The notes beneath the pieces were generated by a model. The model made no database searches and was not told the DNA's origin. It was given only the letters and a program-made list of their open reading frames with translations. 64,000 bases of DNA from assembly GCA_963791885.1 (NCBI GenBank), contig CAWBUL010000004.1:1488001-1552000 (forward strand), in the 5' to 3' direction. Source of the DNA: CAVSUZ01 sp963791885 (lineage in GTDB: Bacteria; Pseudomonadota; Alphaproteobacteria; Acetobacterales; Acetobacteraceae). The position numbers and the translations under genes are program-made. Positions 1 through 8,273 of this stretch are shown here, piece after piece (position 1 is the stretch's first letter; the number at the start of each line of letters is the position of its first letter).

Positions 1-1
1 A

Positions 2-1414
2 TGGGGTTTCGAGACCGAAATCGAGATGGACCTCGCGCCCAAGGGCCTGAACGAGGACATCATCCGGCTAATCTCCACGCGTAAGGACGAACCCGCCTGG
101 ATGCTGGAGTGGCGGCTCAAGGCCTATGCCGCCTGGAAGCAGATGCAGGAGCCGCACTGGGCCCGGGTCGATCATGCGAAGATCGACTACCAGGACATCC
201 ACTACTACGCCGCGCCGAAGAAGAAGACCGGCCCGAAGTCTATTGACGACGTCGATCCCGAACTCCTCGCCACGTACGAGAAGCTTGGCATTCCGCTGAA
301 AGAACGGGCCGTGCTCGCCGGTGTCGAGGGCGCCCCCAACGTGGCCGTCGATGCGGTGTTTGACAGCGTCTCCGTCGCCACCACCTTCCGCGACACGCTG
401 CAGAAAGCCGGCGTGATATTCTGCCCGATCAGCGAGGCAATTCGTGACTACCCGGACCTCGTGCGCCAGTACATGGGCAGCGTGGTGCCGGTGGCCGACA
501 ATTTCTTTGCCGCGCTCAATAGCGCCGTCTTTACCGATGGAAGCTTCGTTTACATCCCAAAGGGCGTGCGCTGCCCGATGGAACTCTCAACCTATTTCCG
601 CATCAATGCGCGTAACACCGGCCAGTTCGAGCGTACGCTGATTATCGCCGAAGCCGGCGCTTATGTGAGCTACCTCGAAGGCTGCACCGCACCCATGCGC
701 GACGAAAACCAGCTGCACGCCGCGGTGGTGGAGTTGGTCGCCATGGAAGACGCGCGGATCAAATACAGCACCGTACAAAATTGGTATCCGGGCGACGCGG
801 AAGGGAAAGGGGGCATCTACAACTTCGTCACCAAACGCGGCGCCTGCCGCGGGGCCCGCGCCAAGATCTCCTGGACCCAGGTCGAAACCGGCTCTGCCAT
901 CACCTGGAAATATCCGTCCTGCGTGCTGGAAGGCGATGACAGCGTCGGCGAGTTCTACTCGGTTGCCGTTACCAACAATCACCAGCAGGCCGATACCGGC
1001 ACCAAGATGATCCATATCGGCGCCAACACCCGCAGCACGATCGTTTCTAAGGGTATCAGCGCCGGGCGTTCAAACAACACCTATCGCGGCCTGGTGCGAG
1101 TCCTGCCGCGTGCCCGTAACGCGCGGAACTACACGCAATGTGATTCACTGCTGATCGGCCATGACTGCGGCGCGCACACCGTGCCCTACATCGAGAGCCG
1201 CAATCCATCGGCAAAAGTGGAACACGAAGCCACGACTTCGAAGATTGCCGACGACCAGCTTTTCTACTGCCGCCAGCGTGGCCTGACCGAAGAAGACGCG
1301 GTCAACCTGATTGTTAATGGCTTCTGCAAGGACGTGCTTAAGGAACTGCCGATGGAATTCGCCGTCGAGGCCCAGAAACTTCTTGCCGTCAGCTTGGAAG
1401 GCTCGGTCGGCTAA
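2..1414 (+). CDS. sufB: Fe-S cluster assembly scaffold subunit SufB (5' end cut by window)
   Basis: SufB forms the SufBC2D complex that builds Fe-S clusters in the cytosol on sulfur delivered by SufS. The reading frame is open from base 2, before the first ATG at 26, and already reads WGFETEIEMDLAPKG, a conserved SufB N-terminal stretch, so the true start lies upstream. The C-terminal half has the conserved cysteine in TQCDSLLIG and the EHEATTSKI segment with the glutamate used in cluster assembly in E. coli SufB. The stop at 1412-1414 is followed 2 bases later by sufC, as first visible gene of a seven-gene operon. No regulator is visible because the window starts here. Confidence 0.96.
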   Translation, partial: WGFETEIEMDLAPKGLNEDIIRLISTRKDEPAWMLEWRLKAYAAWKQMQEPHWARVDHAKIDYQDIHYYAAPKKKTGPKSIDDVDPELLATYEKLGIPLKERAVLAGVEGAPNVAVDAVFDSVSVATTFRDTLQKAGVIFCPISEAIRDYPDLVRQYMGSVVPVADNFFAALNSAVFTDGSFVYIPKGVRCPMELSTYFRINARNTGQFERTLIIAEAGAYVSYLEGCTAPMRDENQLHAAVVELVAMEDARIKYSTVQNWYPGDAEGKGGIYNFVTKRGACRGARAKISWTQVETGSAITWKYPSCVLEGDDSVGEFYSVAVTNNHQQADTGTKMIHIGANTRSTIVSKGISAGRSNNTYRGLVRVLPRARNARNYTQCDSLLIGHDCGAHTVPYIESRNPSAKVEHEATTSKIADDQLFYCRQRGLTEEDAVNLIVNGFCKDVLKELPMEFAVEAQKLLAVSLEGSVG

Positions 1415-1416
1415 TC

Positions 1417-2178
1417 ATGTTGGAAATTCGCAACCTTTCGGCCGCGATCAACGGCACGCCCATCCTGCGCGGCATCGACCTTGTGATGCCTGACGGCGAA
1501 GTCCACGCCATCATGGGTCCCAACGGATCCGGCAAATCCACCCTGGCCTATGTGCTCGCCGGGCGTGAGGATTACGAAGTCACCTCGGGCCAGGTGCTGT
1601 TCAATGGCACCGACCTGTTGGAGATGGAACCCGAGGAGCGCGCCGCCGCTGGTGTCTTCCTTGCTTTCCAGGCGCCCATAGAACTGCCCGGTGTCGGCAA
1701 CGCCAATTTCCTCCGCACCGCGCTGAACGCCGTTCGCCGCGCCCATGGCGAACCGGAGCTCGACGCCGTGCAGTTTTTGAAGCTTGCGCGCGCCGAGGCG
1801 AAGCGCCTCGCCATGCCGGACGACATGCTCCGCCGCAACGTCAATGTCGGGTTCTCCGGTGGCGAGAAGAAGCGCAACGAAGTGCTGCAGATGGCCATTC
1901 TGCGCCCGTGCCTTGCCATCCTCGACGAAACCGATAGCGGCCTGGACATCGACGCGCTGAAGATTGTGGCGGAGGGCGTGAACGCGCTTCGCGGTCCTGA
2001 CTTCTCTGCCCTAGTGATCACGCATCACCAGCGTCTGCTGGACCACTTGGTGCCCAACCGGGTGCATGTGCTCTCCGCCGGTCGTATCGTCCGCTCCGGT
2101 GGTCCGGACCTGGCGCTCGAACTGGAGGCGCGCGGCTATGCCGGGTTCGAAGTCCCGGGGGGAGCTGAAGCGGCATGA
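1417..2178 (+). CDS. sufC: Fe-S assembly ATPase SufC
   Basis: SufC is the ABC-type ATPase of the SufBC2D scaffold; it is soluble and drives conformational change rather than transport. The 253-residue protein has the Walker A motif GPNGSGKS at about residues 34-41, the family-specific signature FSGGEKKRNE, and the Walker B/D-loop LAILDETDSGLDID. Length is typical of SufC. It starts 2 bases after sufB and its stop overlaps the sufD start (ATGA at 2175-2178), so translation of the three scaffold subunits is probably coupled. Confidence 0.97.
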   Translation: MLEIRNLSAAINGTPILRGIDLVMPDGEVHAIMGPNGSGKSTLAYVLAGREDYEVTSGQVLFNGTDLLEMEPEERAAAGVFLAFQAPIELPGVGNANFLRTALNAVRRAHGEPELDAVQFLKLARAEAKRLAMPDDMLRRNVNVGFSGGEKKRNEVLQMAILRPCLAILDETDSGLDIDALKIVAEGVNALRGPDFSALVITHHQRLLDHLVPNRVHVLSAGRIVRSGGPDLALELEARGYAGFEVPGGAEAA

Positions 2179-3434
2179 CCGCCCTTCAGCTCACAGGCGT
2201 CCCAGCCTTTCTCGCGCGGTATCGTGGTCTGCGCGATCGCCTCCCCGGTGATCGCGCCGCACGTGATGCCGCCGCCAACAGCTTCCGCGAGCTCGGCTTT
2301 CCGGGCCGGCGTGAGGAGGCGTGGAAATACACCAATCTTCGCCCCCTTGCCGAAGCCGCCTTCCACGAACCACTCAGCGTTGTCGAAGACAGTTCCTACC
2401 TGCTCGCTGCGCCGCGCATCGCCGGCACCCGTCTGGTGTTTCTCGACGGCCGCTTCCGTTCGGACCTGTCCGATGCCGCACCCGCCATCTTCACCGCTTT
2501 CGCCGATCAACCTCTGTTCGGTGCGCTTGCCCGGCCCGACCGCGATCCCATGGCGGCGCTCAACACCATGTTGGCCGAGGACGGCGCGCGCCTCACCGTT
2601 CCACCCGAAACCGACGCCGGGACCATCCACCTCGCAGCCATCTCGTCCGGCGGCACCGCGGTTCCCACCGCCTCCCATCCGCGTCACATCATCCATCTCG
2701 GCCGCGGCGCCCGCCTCACGCTCATCGAAACCAGCGCGGGGGAGGGGACTTATCTCCACAACCCCGTCACTGAGATCACGCTCGAGGAGGGCGCGGAACT
2801 CCAGCACATCCGCCTGGAGCAGGAAGACGCATCTGCGTTCCATCTCGCGACGATCTATGCGGATACGGCCGAAGGCGCGATCTACGACTGCTTCACGCTC
2901 GCGCTCGGTGGACGGCTGGTACGGACTGAATTCCACACCCGCATGTCCGGCCCCGACGGCGCAACCCACCTTTCCGCCGCCCAGCTGCTGCGCGGTATGC
3001 AGCACGCCGATTTCACCTCCGTCGTGCGCCATGCGGCGCCGCACTGTGCCTCCCGCCAGACGGTCAAGAACGTGCTTGCCGGGCGCTCCCGGGGCGTCTT
3101 CCAGGGCCGTATCGAGGTCGCGCGCCAGGCGCAGAAAACCGACGGCTACCAGATGAGCCAGGCGCTGCTTCTCTCGCCCGACGCCGAGATCGACACGAAG
3201 CCGGAACTGGAAATCTTTGCTGACGACGTGAAGTGCAGCCACGGCGCTACTGTCGGCGAACTCGATCCCGAGCAGATGTTCTACCTGCGCTCCCGGGGCG
3301 TCCCGCAACCTGAAGCGCGCGCCATTCTCATCCGCGCCTTCTTGCAGGAGGCGCTGGACGCGGTCCGCAACGAACCCGCCCGTGCCACGCTTGAAAGCGC
3401 GGTGGACGCCTGGTGGCGCAGCGAGGCAGCCTGA
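2175..3434 (+). CDS. sufD: Fe-S cluster assembly scaffold subunit SufD
   Basis: SufD is the SufB paralogue that pairs with it in the SufBC2D scaffold. The 419-residue protein shows the SufD N-terminal helical region followed by the beta-helix core with the conserved C-terminal stretch KCSHGATVGELDPEQMFYL and RSRGV. The start ATG overlaps the sufC stop by 4 bases. The gene ends 2 bases before the preferred sufS start. Sequence similarity within the family is weaker than for SufB and SufC, as is usual, but position and C-terminal motif make the assignment secure. Confidence 0.95.
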   Translation: MTALQLTGVPAFLARYRGLRDRLPGDRAARDAAANSFRELGFPGRREEAWKYTNLRPLAEAAFHEPLSVVEDSSYLLAAPRIAGTRLVFLDGRFRSDLSDAAPAIFTAFADQPLFGALARPDRDPMAALNTMLAEDGARLTVPPETDAGTIHLAAISSGGTAVPTASHPRHIIHLGRGARLTLIETSAGEGTYLHNPVTEITLEEGAELQHIRLEQEDASAFHLATIYADTAEGAIYDCFTLALGGRLVRTEFHTRMSGPDGATHLSAAQLLRGMQHADFTSVVRHAAPHCASRQTVKNVLAGRSRGVFQGRIEVARQAQKTDGYQMSQALLLSPDAEIDTKPELEIFADDVKCSHGATVGELDPEQMFYLRSRGVPQPEARAILIRAFLQEALDAVRNEPARATLESAVDAWWRSEAA

Positions 3435-3436
3435 CC

Positions 3437-4672
3437 ATGGACATCGCCGCTCCCCTCAACGTCGCCCGCATCCGCGAGGACTTTCCGATCGTTAGCCAGA
3501 CCGTGCGCGGCAAACCGCTGATTTTTCTCGACAGTGCCGCCTCCGCGCAGAAACCGCGCGCCGTGATCGATGCCATGCGCACCACGATGGAAACGCAATA
3601 CGCCAACGTCCATCGCGGCCTGCACTGGATGAGCGAGCGCACCACCGACGCCTACGAAGCCGCCCGCGATGCCGTCGCCGGACTGCTCAATGCGCGAGAC
3701 CGCAGCGAAATTGTTTTCGTGCGCAACTCGACCGAGGCTATCAACCTCGTCGCGTACAGTTATGGTCGCGGCATTCTGCAGCCCGGCCAGGCGGTGCTGA
3801 TCTCCGGCATGGAGCACCACTCCAATATCGTTCCCTGGCAGTTGCTGCGCCAAACCCACGGGATCGAACTCCGCGTCGCGCCGATCACCGATGCGGGCGA
3901 ACTCGACTTCCCCGCTTTCGAAGCGCTTCTCGCCGACCGCAAGGTCGGCTTGGTCGCCATGACGCACATGTCCAACGTGCTCGGCACCTACACGCCGGCT
4001 GCCCGCATCGCACGTGCCGCCCACGCCGCAGGCGCCAAGGTGCTGTTCGACGGCTCGCAAGCCATCGTGCATCGGCGCGTGGACGTGCAGGCCATCGATG
4101 CCGATTTCTATGCCTGGACCGGTCACAAACTGTACGGCCCCACCGGGATTGGTGTGCTCTGGGCCCGCCGCGAGTTGCTCGAAGCTATGCCCCCCTTCCT
4201 TGGCGGCGGTGAGATGATTTCCTCCGTGACCTATGAGCGCTCCACCTGGGCCGCCGTGCCGCATAAGTTCGAAGCCGGCACGCCGGCGATCATTGAAGGC
4301 ATCGGGCTGAAGGCCGCGATCGACTACGTCCAGTCCATCGGCTATGATGCGATCGCGGCGCACGAATCATCACTCACCGAGCATGCGATCGCTCGCCTGT
4401 CGCAGATTCCCGGCCTGACCATCCTCGGCCGAGCGCAGGATCGCGGCGGCGTGGTTTCCTTCGCCCTCGACCGCGCCCACGCCCACGATGTCGCCACACT
4501 GCTCGACCGCCAGGGCATTGCGGTGCGCGCCGGCCATCACTGCGCCGAACCGCTGATGCACCGCTTCGGCCTGGAAAGCACGGCGCGCGCCAGCTTCGGC
4601 ATCTACACCACGCACCAGGAGATCGACGCGTTGGCCGATGCGCTGGTCCGCGTGCGGGAGTTCTTCGCATGA
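3437..4672 (+). CDS. sufS: Cysteine desulfurase SufS
   Basis: PLP enzyme that removes sulfur from L-cysteine as a protein persulfide and passes it to the Suf scaffold. The ATG at 3437, directly after the sufD stop, is preferred over an in-frame upstream start at 3413 that would lie inside sufD; this gives 411 residues, the normal SufS length. The PLP lysine lies in TGHKLYGPTGIGVLW and the catalytic cysteine loop is RAGHHCAEPLM, typical of group II desulfurases. The stop overlaps the next start by 4 bases (ATGA), placing a SufU-type partner immediately downstream. Confidence 0.96.
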   Translation: MDIAAPLNVARIREDFPIVSQTVRGKPLIFLDSAASAQKPRAVIDAMRTTMETQYANVHRGLHWMSERTTDAYEAARDAVAGLLNARDRSEIVFVRNSTEAINLVAYSYGRGILQPGQAVLISGMEHHSNIVPWQLLRQTHGIELRVAPITDAGELDFPAFEALLADRKVGLVAMTHMSNVLGTYTPAARIARAAHAAGAKVLFDGSQAIVHRRVDVQAIDADFYAWTGHKLYGPTGIGVLWARRELLEAMPPFLGGGEMISSVTYERSTWAAVPHKFEAGTPAIIEGIGLKAAIDYVQSIGYDAIAAHESSLTEHAIARLSQIPGLTILGRAQDRGGVVSFALDRAHAHDVATLLDRQGIAVRAGHHCAEPLMHRFGLESTARASFGIYTTHQEIDALADALVRVREFFA

Positions 4673-5145
4673 GCGACGACACCTTCGCCGATCTGCGCGA
4701 TCTCTATCAGGAGGTCATACTCGACCACAGCCGCCACCCGAGCCATGCAGGCAAGCCGTCGCAATTCGATGCCGCCGCAAAGGGCGACAATCCGATGTGC
4801 GGCGACCGAGTGCAGGTGTTCGTTCGCTACGCGCCCGATGGCTCTATCGCAGACGCGAAGTTCGACGCCCGAGGCTGCGCCATCAGCATAGCATCGGCCG
4901 ACCTGATGGCGGAAACGGTCACCGGCCTTAGCAAGTCCGACGCCCGCGACGTTTTCAAGGTCTTCCGCGAACTCGCGCGCACAGGCCATTGCCCCGCCTG
5001 CGACGCACGTCTGCAGCCAACGCTCGAACGGCTTGAACCGCTCGCCGGCGTCCACGAATATCCATCGCGCGTGAAGTGCGCGACTTTGCCGTGGCACGCG
5101 CTGATCGCCGCCCTCGATGGGGCGCAGGAGGCTACAAGTGAATGA
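4669..5145 (+). CDS. sufU: SufU-type Fe-S scaffold / sulfur acceptor
   Basis: NifU-N family protein of the SufU class, which accepts sulfur from SufS through zinc-dependent ligand swapping. The 158-residue protein carries all three expected cysteine-containing ligand segments: NPMCGDR, the GCAIS motif (ARGCAISIASADLM), and VKCATLPW near the C-terminus. It follows sufS with a 4-base overlap. The SufU next to SufS suggests this strain uses SufU rather than SufE as the sulfur shuttle; no sufE is seen here, although one could exist outside the window. Confidence 0.93.
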   Translation: MSDDTFADLRDLYQEVILDHSRHPSHAGKPSQFDAAAKGDNPMCGDRVQVFVRYAPDGSIADAKFDARGCAISIASADLMAETVTGLSKSDARDVFKVFRELARTGHCPACDARLQPTLERLEPLAGVHEYPSRVKCATLPWHALIAALDGAQEATSE

Positions 5146-5533
5146 CACGAGCGCCGCTCCCCCTGCCGCGCAACATCAGGCGCATACGTCCTGGACCCCG
5201 GATGGCGAGACCGCGCCCCAAAGGGAAGACAAGCCGACTGAGGATACCGTCATCGCCGCTTGCGCCAGCGTCTACGATCCGGAAATCCCGGTGAACATCT
5301 ACGAACTTGGCCTGATCTACGCGATCGAGATTGCGGATAATGGCCACGTCAAAGTCGAAATGACTCTCACCGCGCCGGCCTGCCCCAGCGCCCAGGAACT
5401 GCCCGACCAGGTGAGGGAGGCCGTCATGGCCGTCCCCGGTGTGACAGGTTGCGAGGTCGAGACTGTCTGGGATCCGCCCTGGGATCCGAGCCGTATGAGC
5501 GACGAAGCCCGCCTCCAGTTGAACATGTACTAA
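5138..5533 (+). CDS. DUF59 / MIP18-family Fe-S maturation protein (SufT-like)
   Basis: Small protein of the MIP18 (DUF59) family, members of which help cluster maturation or transfer to target proteins. Conserved motifs are YDPEIPVNIYELGLIY and MTLTAPACPSAQ, followed by VPGV and the C-terminal DPPWDPSRMSDEARLQLN typical of operonic Suf copies. A GTG start at 5138 is chosen: an AGGAG ribosome binding site lies at 5126-5130 with 7 bases spacing, whereas the in-frame ATG at 5117 lies further inside sufU. The gene then overlaps sufU by 8 bases. The N-terminal 35 residues are Pro/Ala/Gln-rich and probably disordered. Confidence 0.9.
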   Translation: MNDTSAAPPAAQHQAHTSWTPDGETAPQREDKPTEDTVIAACASVYDPEIPVNIYELGLIYAIEIADNGHVKVEMTLTAPACPSAQELPDQVREAVMAVPGVTGCEVETVWDPPWDPSRMSDEARLQLNMY

Positions 5534-5553
5534 CCAGCAACGATGTACGCCCC

Positions 5554-5922
5554 ATGAGCACGACCACCACCACCCGCCCGGCACGCCGTCCCCTGCCGCC
5601 GCTGATGACCTTGACGGACGCCGCCGCTCAACGGCTGCGCGCCCTGTATGAAAAAGGGGAGCAGGGGAAGCTGCTGCGCATTGGGGTGAAGACCAAGGGC
5701 TGCTCCGGCCTTTCTTACGACATGAGTTGGGCCGACGAGCCTGCCCCGACCGATGAGGTCGTGCACGACAAGGGCCTAACCGTCCTGGTCGACCGCAAAG
5801 CCAGCTTGTTCCTGATCGGCACGGTGATGGACTACGAGACCAAGGCGCTTGCGTCCGGCTTCACCTTCACCAATCCGAACGAAAAGGGCCGCTGCGGTTG
5901 CGGTGAGAGCTTCCACGTCTGA
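5554..5922 (+). CDS. sufA: A-type Fe-S carrier protein (SufA/IscA family)
   Basis: A-type carrier that receives nascent clusters from the Suf scaffold and hands them to apoproteins. The preferred ATG at 5554 (MSTTTTTRPARR) gives 122 residues; an in-frame upstream start at 5449 would run far into the preceding gene. The three ligand cysteines are present: one in TKGCSGLSY and two in the C-terminal CGCGESFHV. It closes the suf operon, 20 bases after the DUF59 gene. The opposing tautomerase gene ends 10 bases downstream. Confidence 0.93.
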   Translation: MSTTTTTRPARRPLPPLMTLTDAAAQRLRALYEKGEQGKLLRIGVKTKGCSGLSYDMSWADEPAPTDEVVHDKGLTVLVDRKASLFLIGTVMDYETKALASGFTFTNPNEKGRCGCGESFHV

Positions 5923-5932
5923 TCCGTAGCGC

Positions 5933-6163
5933 CTACTCCGGGCTGTATCCCGGCTTCTTAAACAGCTTGCCGGGTCCGTCGAGAATGTCGGGCTTGTACA
6001 CCGTCTCCGTCCATGCGTCCGGCTGGATATCCTGAATACTGACCGACACCGCCTTCTCGCTGCAGTTAGCGGTCGCTATGATTGCCTTCGTGACTTCTTC
6101 GGCGATCCTCGTCTTCTGTAGATCTGATCGTCCGGACAGAAGCTTAATAATCACGTGCGGCAT
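5933..6163 (-). CDS. 4-oxalocrotonate tautomerase family protein
   Basis: Short tautomerase-superfamily protein (76 residues) beginning MPHVIIKL, so the catalytic N-terminal proline would be exposed after removal of methionine. The rest (SGRSDLQKTRIAEEVTKAI, followed by VSIQDIQPDAW) fits the beta-alpha-beta fold of 4-oxalocrotonate tautomerase-like proteins, which act as oligomers on keto-enol substrates. The substrate cannot be told from sequence. It converges on the suf operon, with 10 bases between the stops; a short CCGGG/CCCGG inverted repeat at 5938-5953 lies within its 3' end. Confidence 0.85.
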   Translation of the reverse strand: MPHVIIKLLSGRSDLQKTRIAEEVTKAIIATANCSEKAVSVSIQDIQPDAWTETVYKPDILDGPGKLFKKPGYSPE

Positions 6164-6206
6164 TGCGCAGGTACTCCTGGATGGCGGGAGCCGGCCCGAG
6201 GACGGG

Positions 6207-6539
6207 ATGCAGACATATCAGGGACGGCTCGTTCGTGTCCCGCCGGGTGTCCGCGTGATTTTTTGCCGCACTTCGAGTCACTCAAAGAGTGAGTACCTCA
6301 CAACCTATGAAGATGTCGCCCGTGTGGTTCGAGCCAGCCAAATCACGTTCGCGAAGGAGCATTTCGTTCGCGATGGATACTTCGAAGGACGCCTTCCCGC
6401 TCCAGTCAAGGTGAATGAGGAATGGTACCTCAAGCAGTATCCTGATGTGCGGGAAGGCATTCGTCGCGGCGACTTCGAATCAGCTCAGAAGCACTTCATC
6501 TCTGAGGGCTACCGCGAAGGTCGCCGCCCGCTTCCGTAA
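6207..6539 (+). CDS. Small protein with two 37-residue repeats, function unknown
   Basis: The ATG at 6207 (MQTYQGRL) is preferred over one at 6078, which lies antisense to the tautomerase gene. The 110-residue product has no signal peptide. Its C-terminal two thirds are two tandem 37-residue units, YLTTYEDVARVV...EGRLPAP and YLKQYPDVREGI...EGRRPLP, sharing the pattern Y-L-x-x-Y-x-D-V ... F-x-x-A-x-x-H-F-x-x-x-G-Y-x-E-G-R. From memory this Y-x-D-V/G-x-x-E-G-R pattern occurs in secreted, surface and glycosyltransferase-linked proteins of alphaproteobacteria, but its role is not established. Probably a real gene because the repeat periodicity is maintained in frame. Confidence 0.65.
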   Translation: MQTYQGRLVRVPPGVRVIFCRTSSHSKSEYLTTYEDVARVVRASQITFAKEHFVRDGYFEGRLPAPVKVNEEWYLKQYPDVREGIRRGDFESAQKHFISEGYREGRRPLP

Positions 6540-6546
6540 AGTAGCG

Positions 6547-7278
6547 TCATGGCTCTCCGAACAGCGGTAGGATCGTGCGCTTCCAGGAGCTGTTGATAAC
6601 AAGCGCCGAGCCCGCATAGTAGGCGAGAGCAGCCGCGCCAAACAAACACGCTCCGCCTGCCTCCGCAACGCCGCCCACGGCGCCGTTCGGACCGACATTG
6701 AACAGGCCGATCCCGACCAGCGCGTACCCTGCGACCAGGAACGCGAGGGTACCAGCCAATATCATGTTCTTGCTCAGTGCGGCCACCATCAGTACCAGCG
6801 AGATGAAGGCGAAAGAGCAGGCGAAATAGCCCAGGATCGTAAAGCTAGCCGGTCCACGGGGAATAAGCCCGCCGGCTTCCAGCAGGATTGTCAGGCCTAC
6901 GACCGTGTTGAACGCGCCGTAGCAGGTGAACGCGTTCGATTCGAGCACGTTGGTTCGCCGGAACGCGTACAGCCCGGCGATGAATTGTGCGACCCCTGCG
7001 AACAGGAAGACGATTGGCGCGAGAGGCACCTGCGCGCTCGCCGGAAGAAAACCGCCGAAGACCACACCCGCAATCCAGGTGCCGGTTGCGAACCCGAACA
7101 GGCCTAGTGTTGCTGGTTCCGCGACCGTCGCCGCTGCACGCCCCTCAAGCAATGCGATCTCCGGATCAGATAATCGCGACACGATTGGCCCCGCTTCAGT
7201 CCAGGCGGCGTGCTTCTCCACCAGATGGTAATTATACGTCTCGGCAATGTCGGGCGTCTTCCCCTCCGTTTGTTTCAT
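6547..7278 (-). CDS. GPR1/FUN34/YaaH (SatP) family acetate/succinate permease
   Basis: Inner-membrane channel-like transporter of the AceTr family, which moves acetate or other short monocarboxylates. The 243-residue protein has a hydrophilic N-terminus of about 50 residues, then the family motif region EPATLGLFGFATGTW and six hydrophobic segments. It begins the family fold with the expected N-[PA]-x-x-L-G-L type motif (here E-P-A-T-L-G-L). It stands alone on the minus strand, ending 7 bases beyond the repeat protein. Its upstream region contains the IS66 insertion, whose left end lies about 88 bases from the start codon and could affect its promoter. Confidence 0.85.
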   Translation of the reverse strand: MKQTEGKTPDIAETYNYHLVEKHAAWTEAGPIVSRLSDPEIALLEGRAAATVAEPATLGLFGFATGTWIAGVVFGGFLPASAQVPLAPIVFLFAGVAQFIAGLYAFRRTNVLESNAFTCYGAFNTVVGLTILLEAGGLIPRGPASFTILGYFACSFAFISLVLMVAALSKNMILAGTLAFLVAGYALVGIGLFNVGPNGAVGGVAEAGGACLFGAAALAYYAGSALVINSSWKRTILPLFGEP

Positions 7279-7358
7279 TCACAAGCAGGTAGATAAGCAA
7301 GCTGCTCCTGCGAGATTCGTTCGCTTACCCTCAGAAGGACGTTAATCCCGTTTCTTCC

Positions 7359-7366
7359 GCTTCACC
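7359..7366. repeat. Left copy of 8-bp target-site duplication of the IS66 element
   Basis: GCTTCACC lies directly outside the left terminal repeat and is repeated exactly outside the right one at 9829-9836. Eight-base duplications are characteristic of IS66-family transposition. Confidence 0.93.
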
Positions 7367-7378
7367 GTAAGCGGTGGC
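7367..7378 (+). repeat. IS66 left terminal inverted repeat
   Basis: GTAAGCGGTGGC matches the inverted complement at 9817-9828 over 12 bases; similarity ends there. Confidence 0.9.
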
Positions 7379-7445
7379 ACGGGGCACGTCGTTTGTGAAT
7401 GTCAGCTGAGGCAAGTTTGTCGTCCTGTTGGCAGGAGCTGATGTT

Positions 7446-7856
7446 ATGGACGTGGTTAACGACGGTTCGTCTGTGGAGCGACCGCGACGGATTGAAATTC
7501 TGAGTGGTGCGGAGCGCCGGCGCCGTTGGTCGGATGAGGCGAAGGCACGGATTGTCGCTGAGAGTGTGGTGCATGGCGCGATTGTGTCGCAGGTTGCTCG
7601 CCGTCACGATGTCCTGCCGTCACAGATCTACGCTTGGCGGAAAGCCGCCCGCGAGGGGTCTCTTGTTCTCAGTGGCGGCCCAGCCTTTGCCACGGTCGAG
7701 GCTGCCGGACCCTTGCCGCCGAAGAGCAAACCGGAGCCTGCTGGGGTGATTCCGATCATCGAGATCGAGGCAGGCCCGATTGCGGTTTGGGTCAACGGTG
7801 GTGCTGATGCTGCACTGGTTGAGAGGATCATCCGGGCACTCAAGGCCGCCAGGTGA
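7446..7856 (+). CDS. tnpA: IS66 accessory protein TnpA (Orf1, helix-turn-helix)
   Basis: First gene of the IS66 set, a small DNA-binding protein required with TnpB for transposition in this family. The ATG at 7446 is preferred because AGGAG at 7433-7437 gives a good ribosome binding site; a TTG at 7428 is also in frame. The 136-residue product has an IS3/IS66-type helix-turn-helix (RRRWSDEAKARIVAES followed by VARRHDVLPSQIYAWRK) in the N-terminal half. Its stop overlaps the GTG start of tnpB (GTGA at 7853-7856), indicating translational coupling. Confidence 0.92.
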   Translation: MDVVNDGSSVERPRRIEILSGAERRRRWSDEAKARIVAESVVHGAIVSQVARRHDVLPSQIYAWRKAAREGSLVLSGGPAFATVEAAGPLPPKSKPEPAGVIPIIEIEAGPIAVWVNGGADAALVERIIRALKAAR

Positions 7857-8206
7857 TCTTTCCGACCGGTCCTGTTCGGGTGATGGTTGCGGTCCAACCC
7901 GTCGACTTCCGCAAAGGCATCGATGGCCTGGCTGCCATCGTCAAAGAGGAACTGGGCACCGATCCTTATTCGGGCGTTGTTTACGTCTTCAGGGCGCGCC
8001 GCGCGGACAGGATCAAGATGATCTTCTGGGACGGCACGGGCATAGTGTTGATCTCCAAGCGTCTGGAGGATGGCAAGTTCCGCTGGCCTCGGATTGAGGC
8101 AGGCGTGATGCGTCTGTCACCGGCACAATTGACCACGTTATTCGAAGGTCTCGATTGGACCCGCGTGCATGTCCGGCGTGTGCGTGCGCCGCAGGAAGTG
8201 CTGTGA
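7853..8206 (+). CDS. tnpB: IS66 accessory protein TnpB (Orf2)
   Basis: The 117-residue protein is the IS66 Orf2/TnpB family (motifs VAVQPVDFRKGIDGLAAIV and IKMIFWDGTGIVLISKRLE, ending FEGLDWTRV). Its biochemical role is not known but it is needed for IS66 transposition. It starts with GTG overlapping the tnpA stop by 4 bases and is followed 67 bases later by tnpC. Confidence 0.94.
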   Translation: MIFPTGPVRVMVAVQPVDFRKGIDGLAAIVKEELGTDPYSGVVYVFRARRADRIKMIFWDGTGIVLISKRLEDGKFRWPRIEAGVMRLSPAQLTTLFEGLDWTRVHVRRVRAPQEVL

Positions 8207-8273
8207 TCGCTCGATGCTCACACACGATATTGGTGATCACAAATCGGTCGGAATGTGATTCACTCGAGTCGCC

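Noticed and set aside
5938..5953. CCGGG/CCCGG hairpin between sufA and the tautomerase as a terminator
   Set aside because: Only 5 bp, inside the tautomerase coding end and without a T-run.
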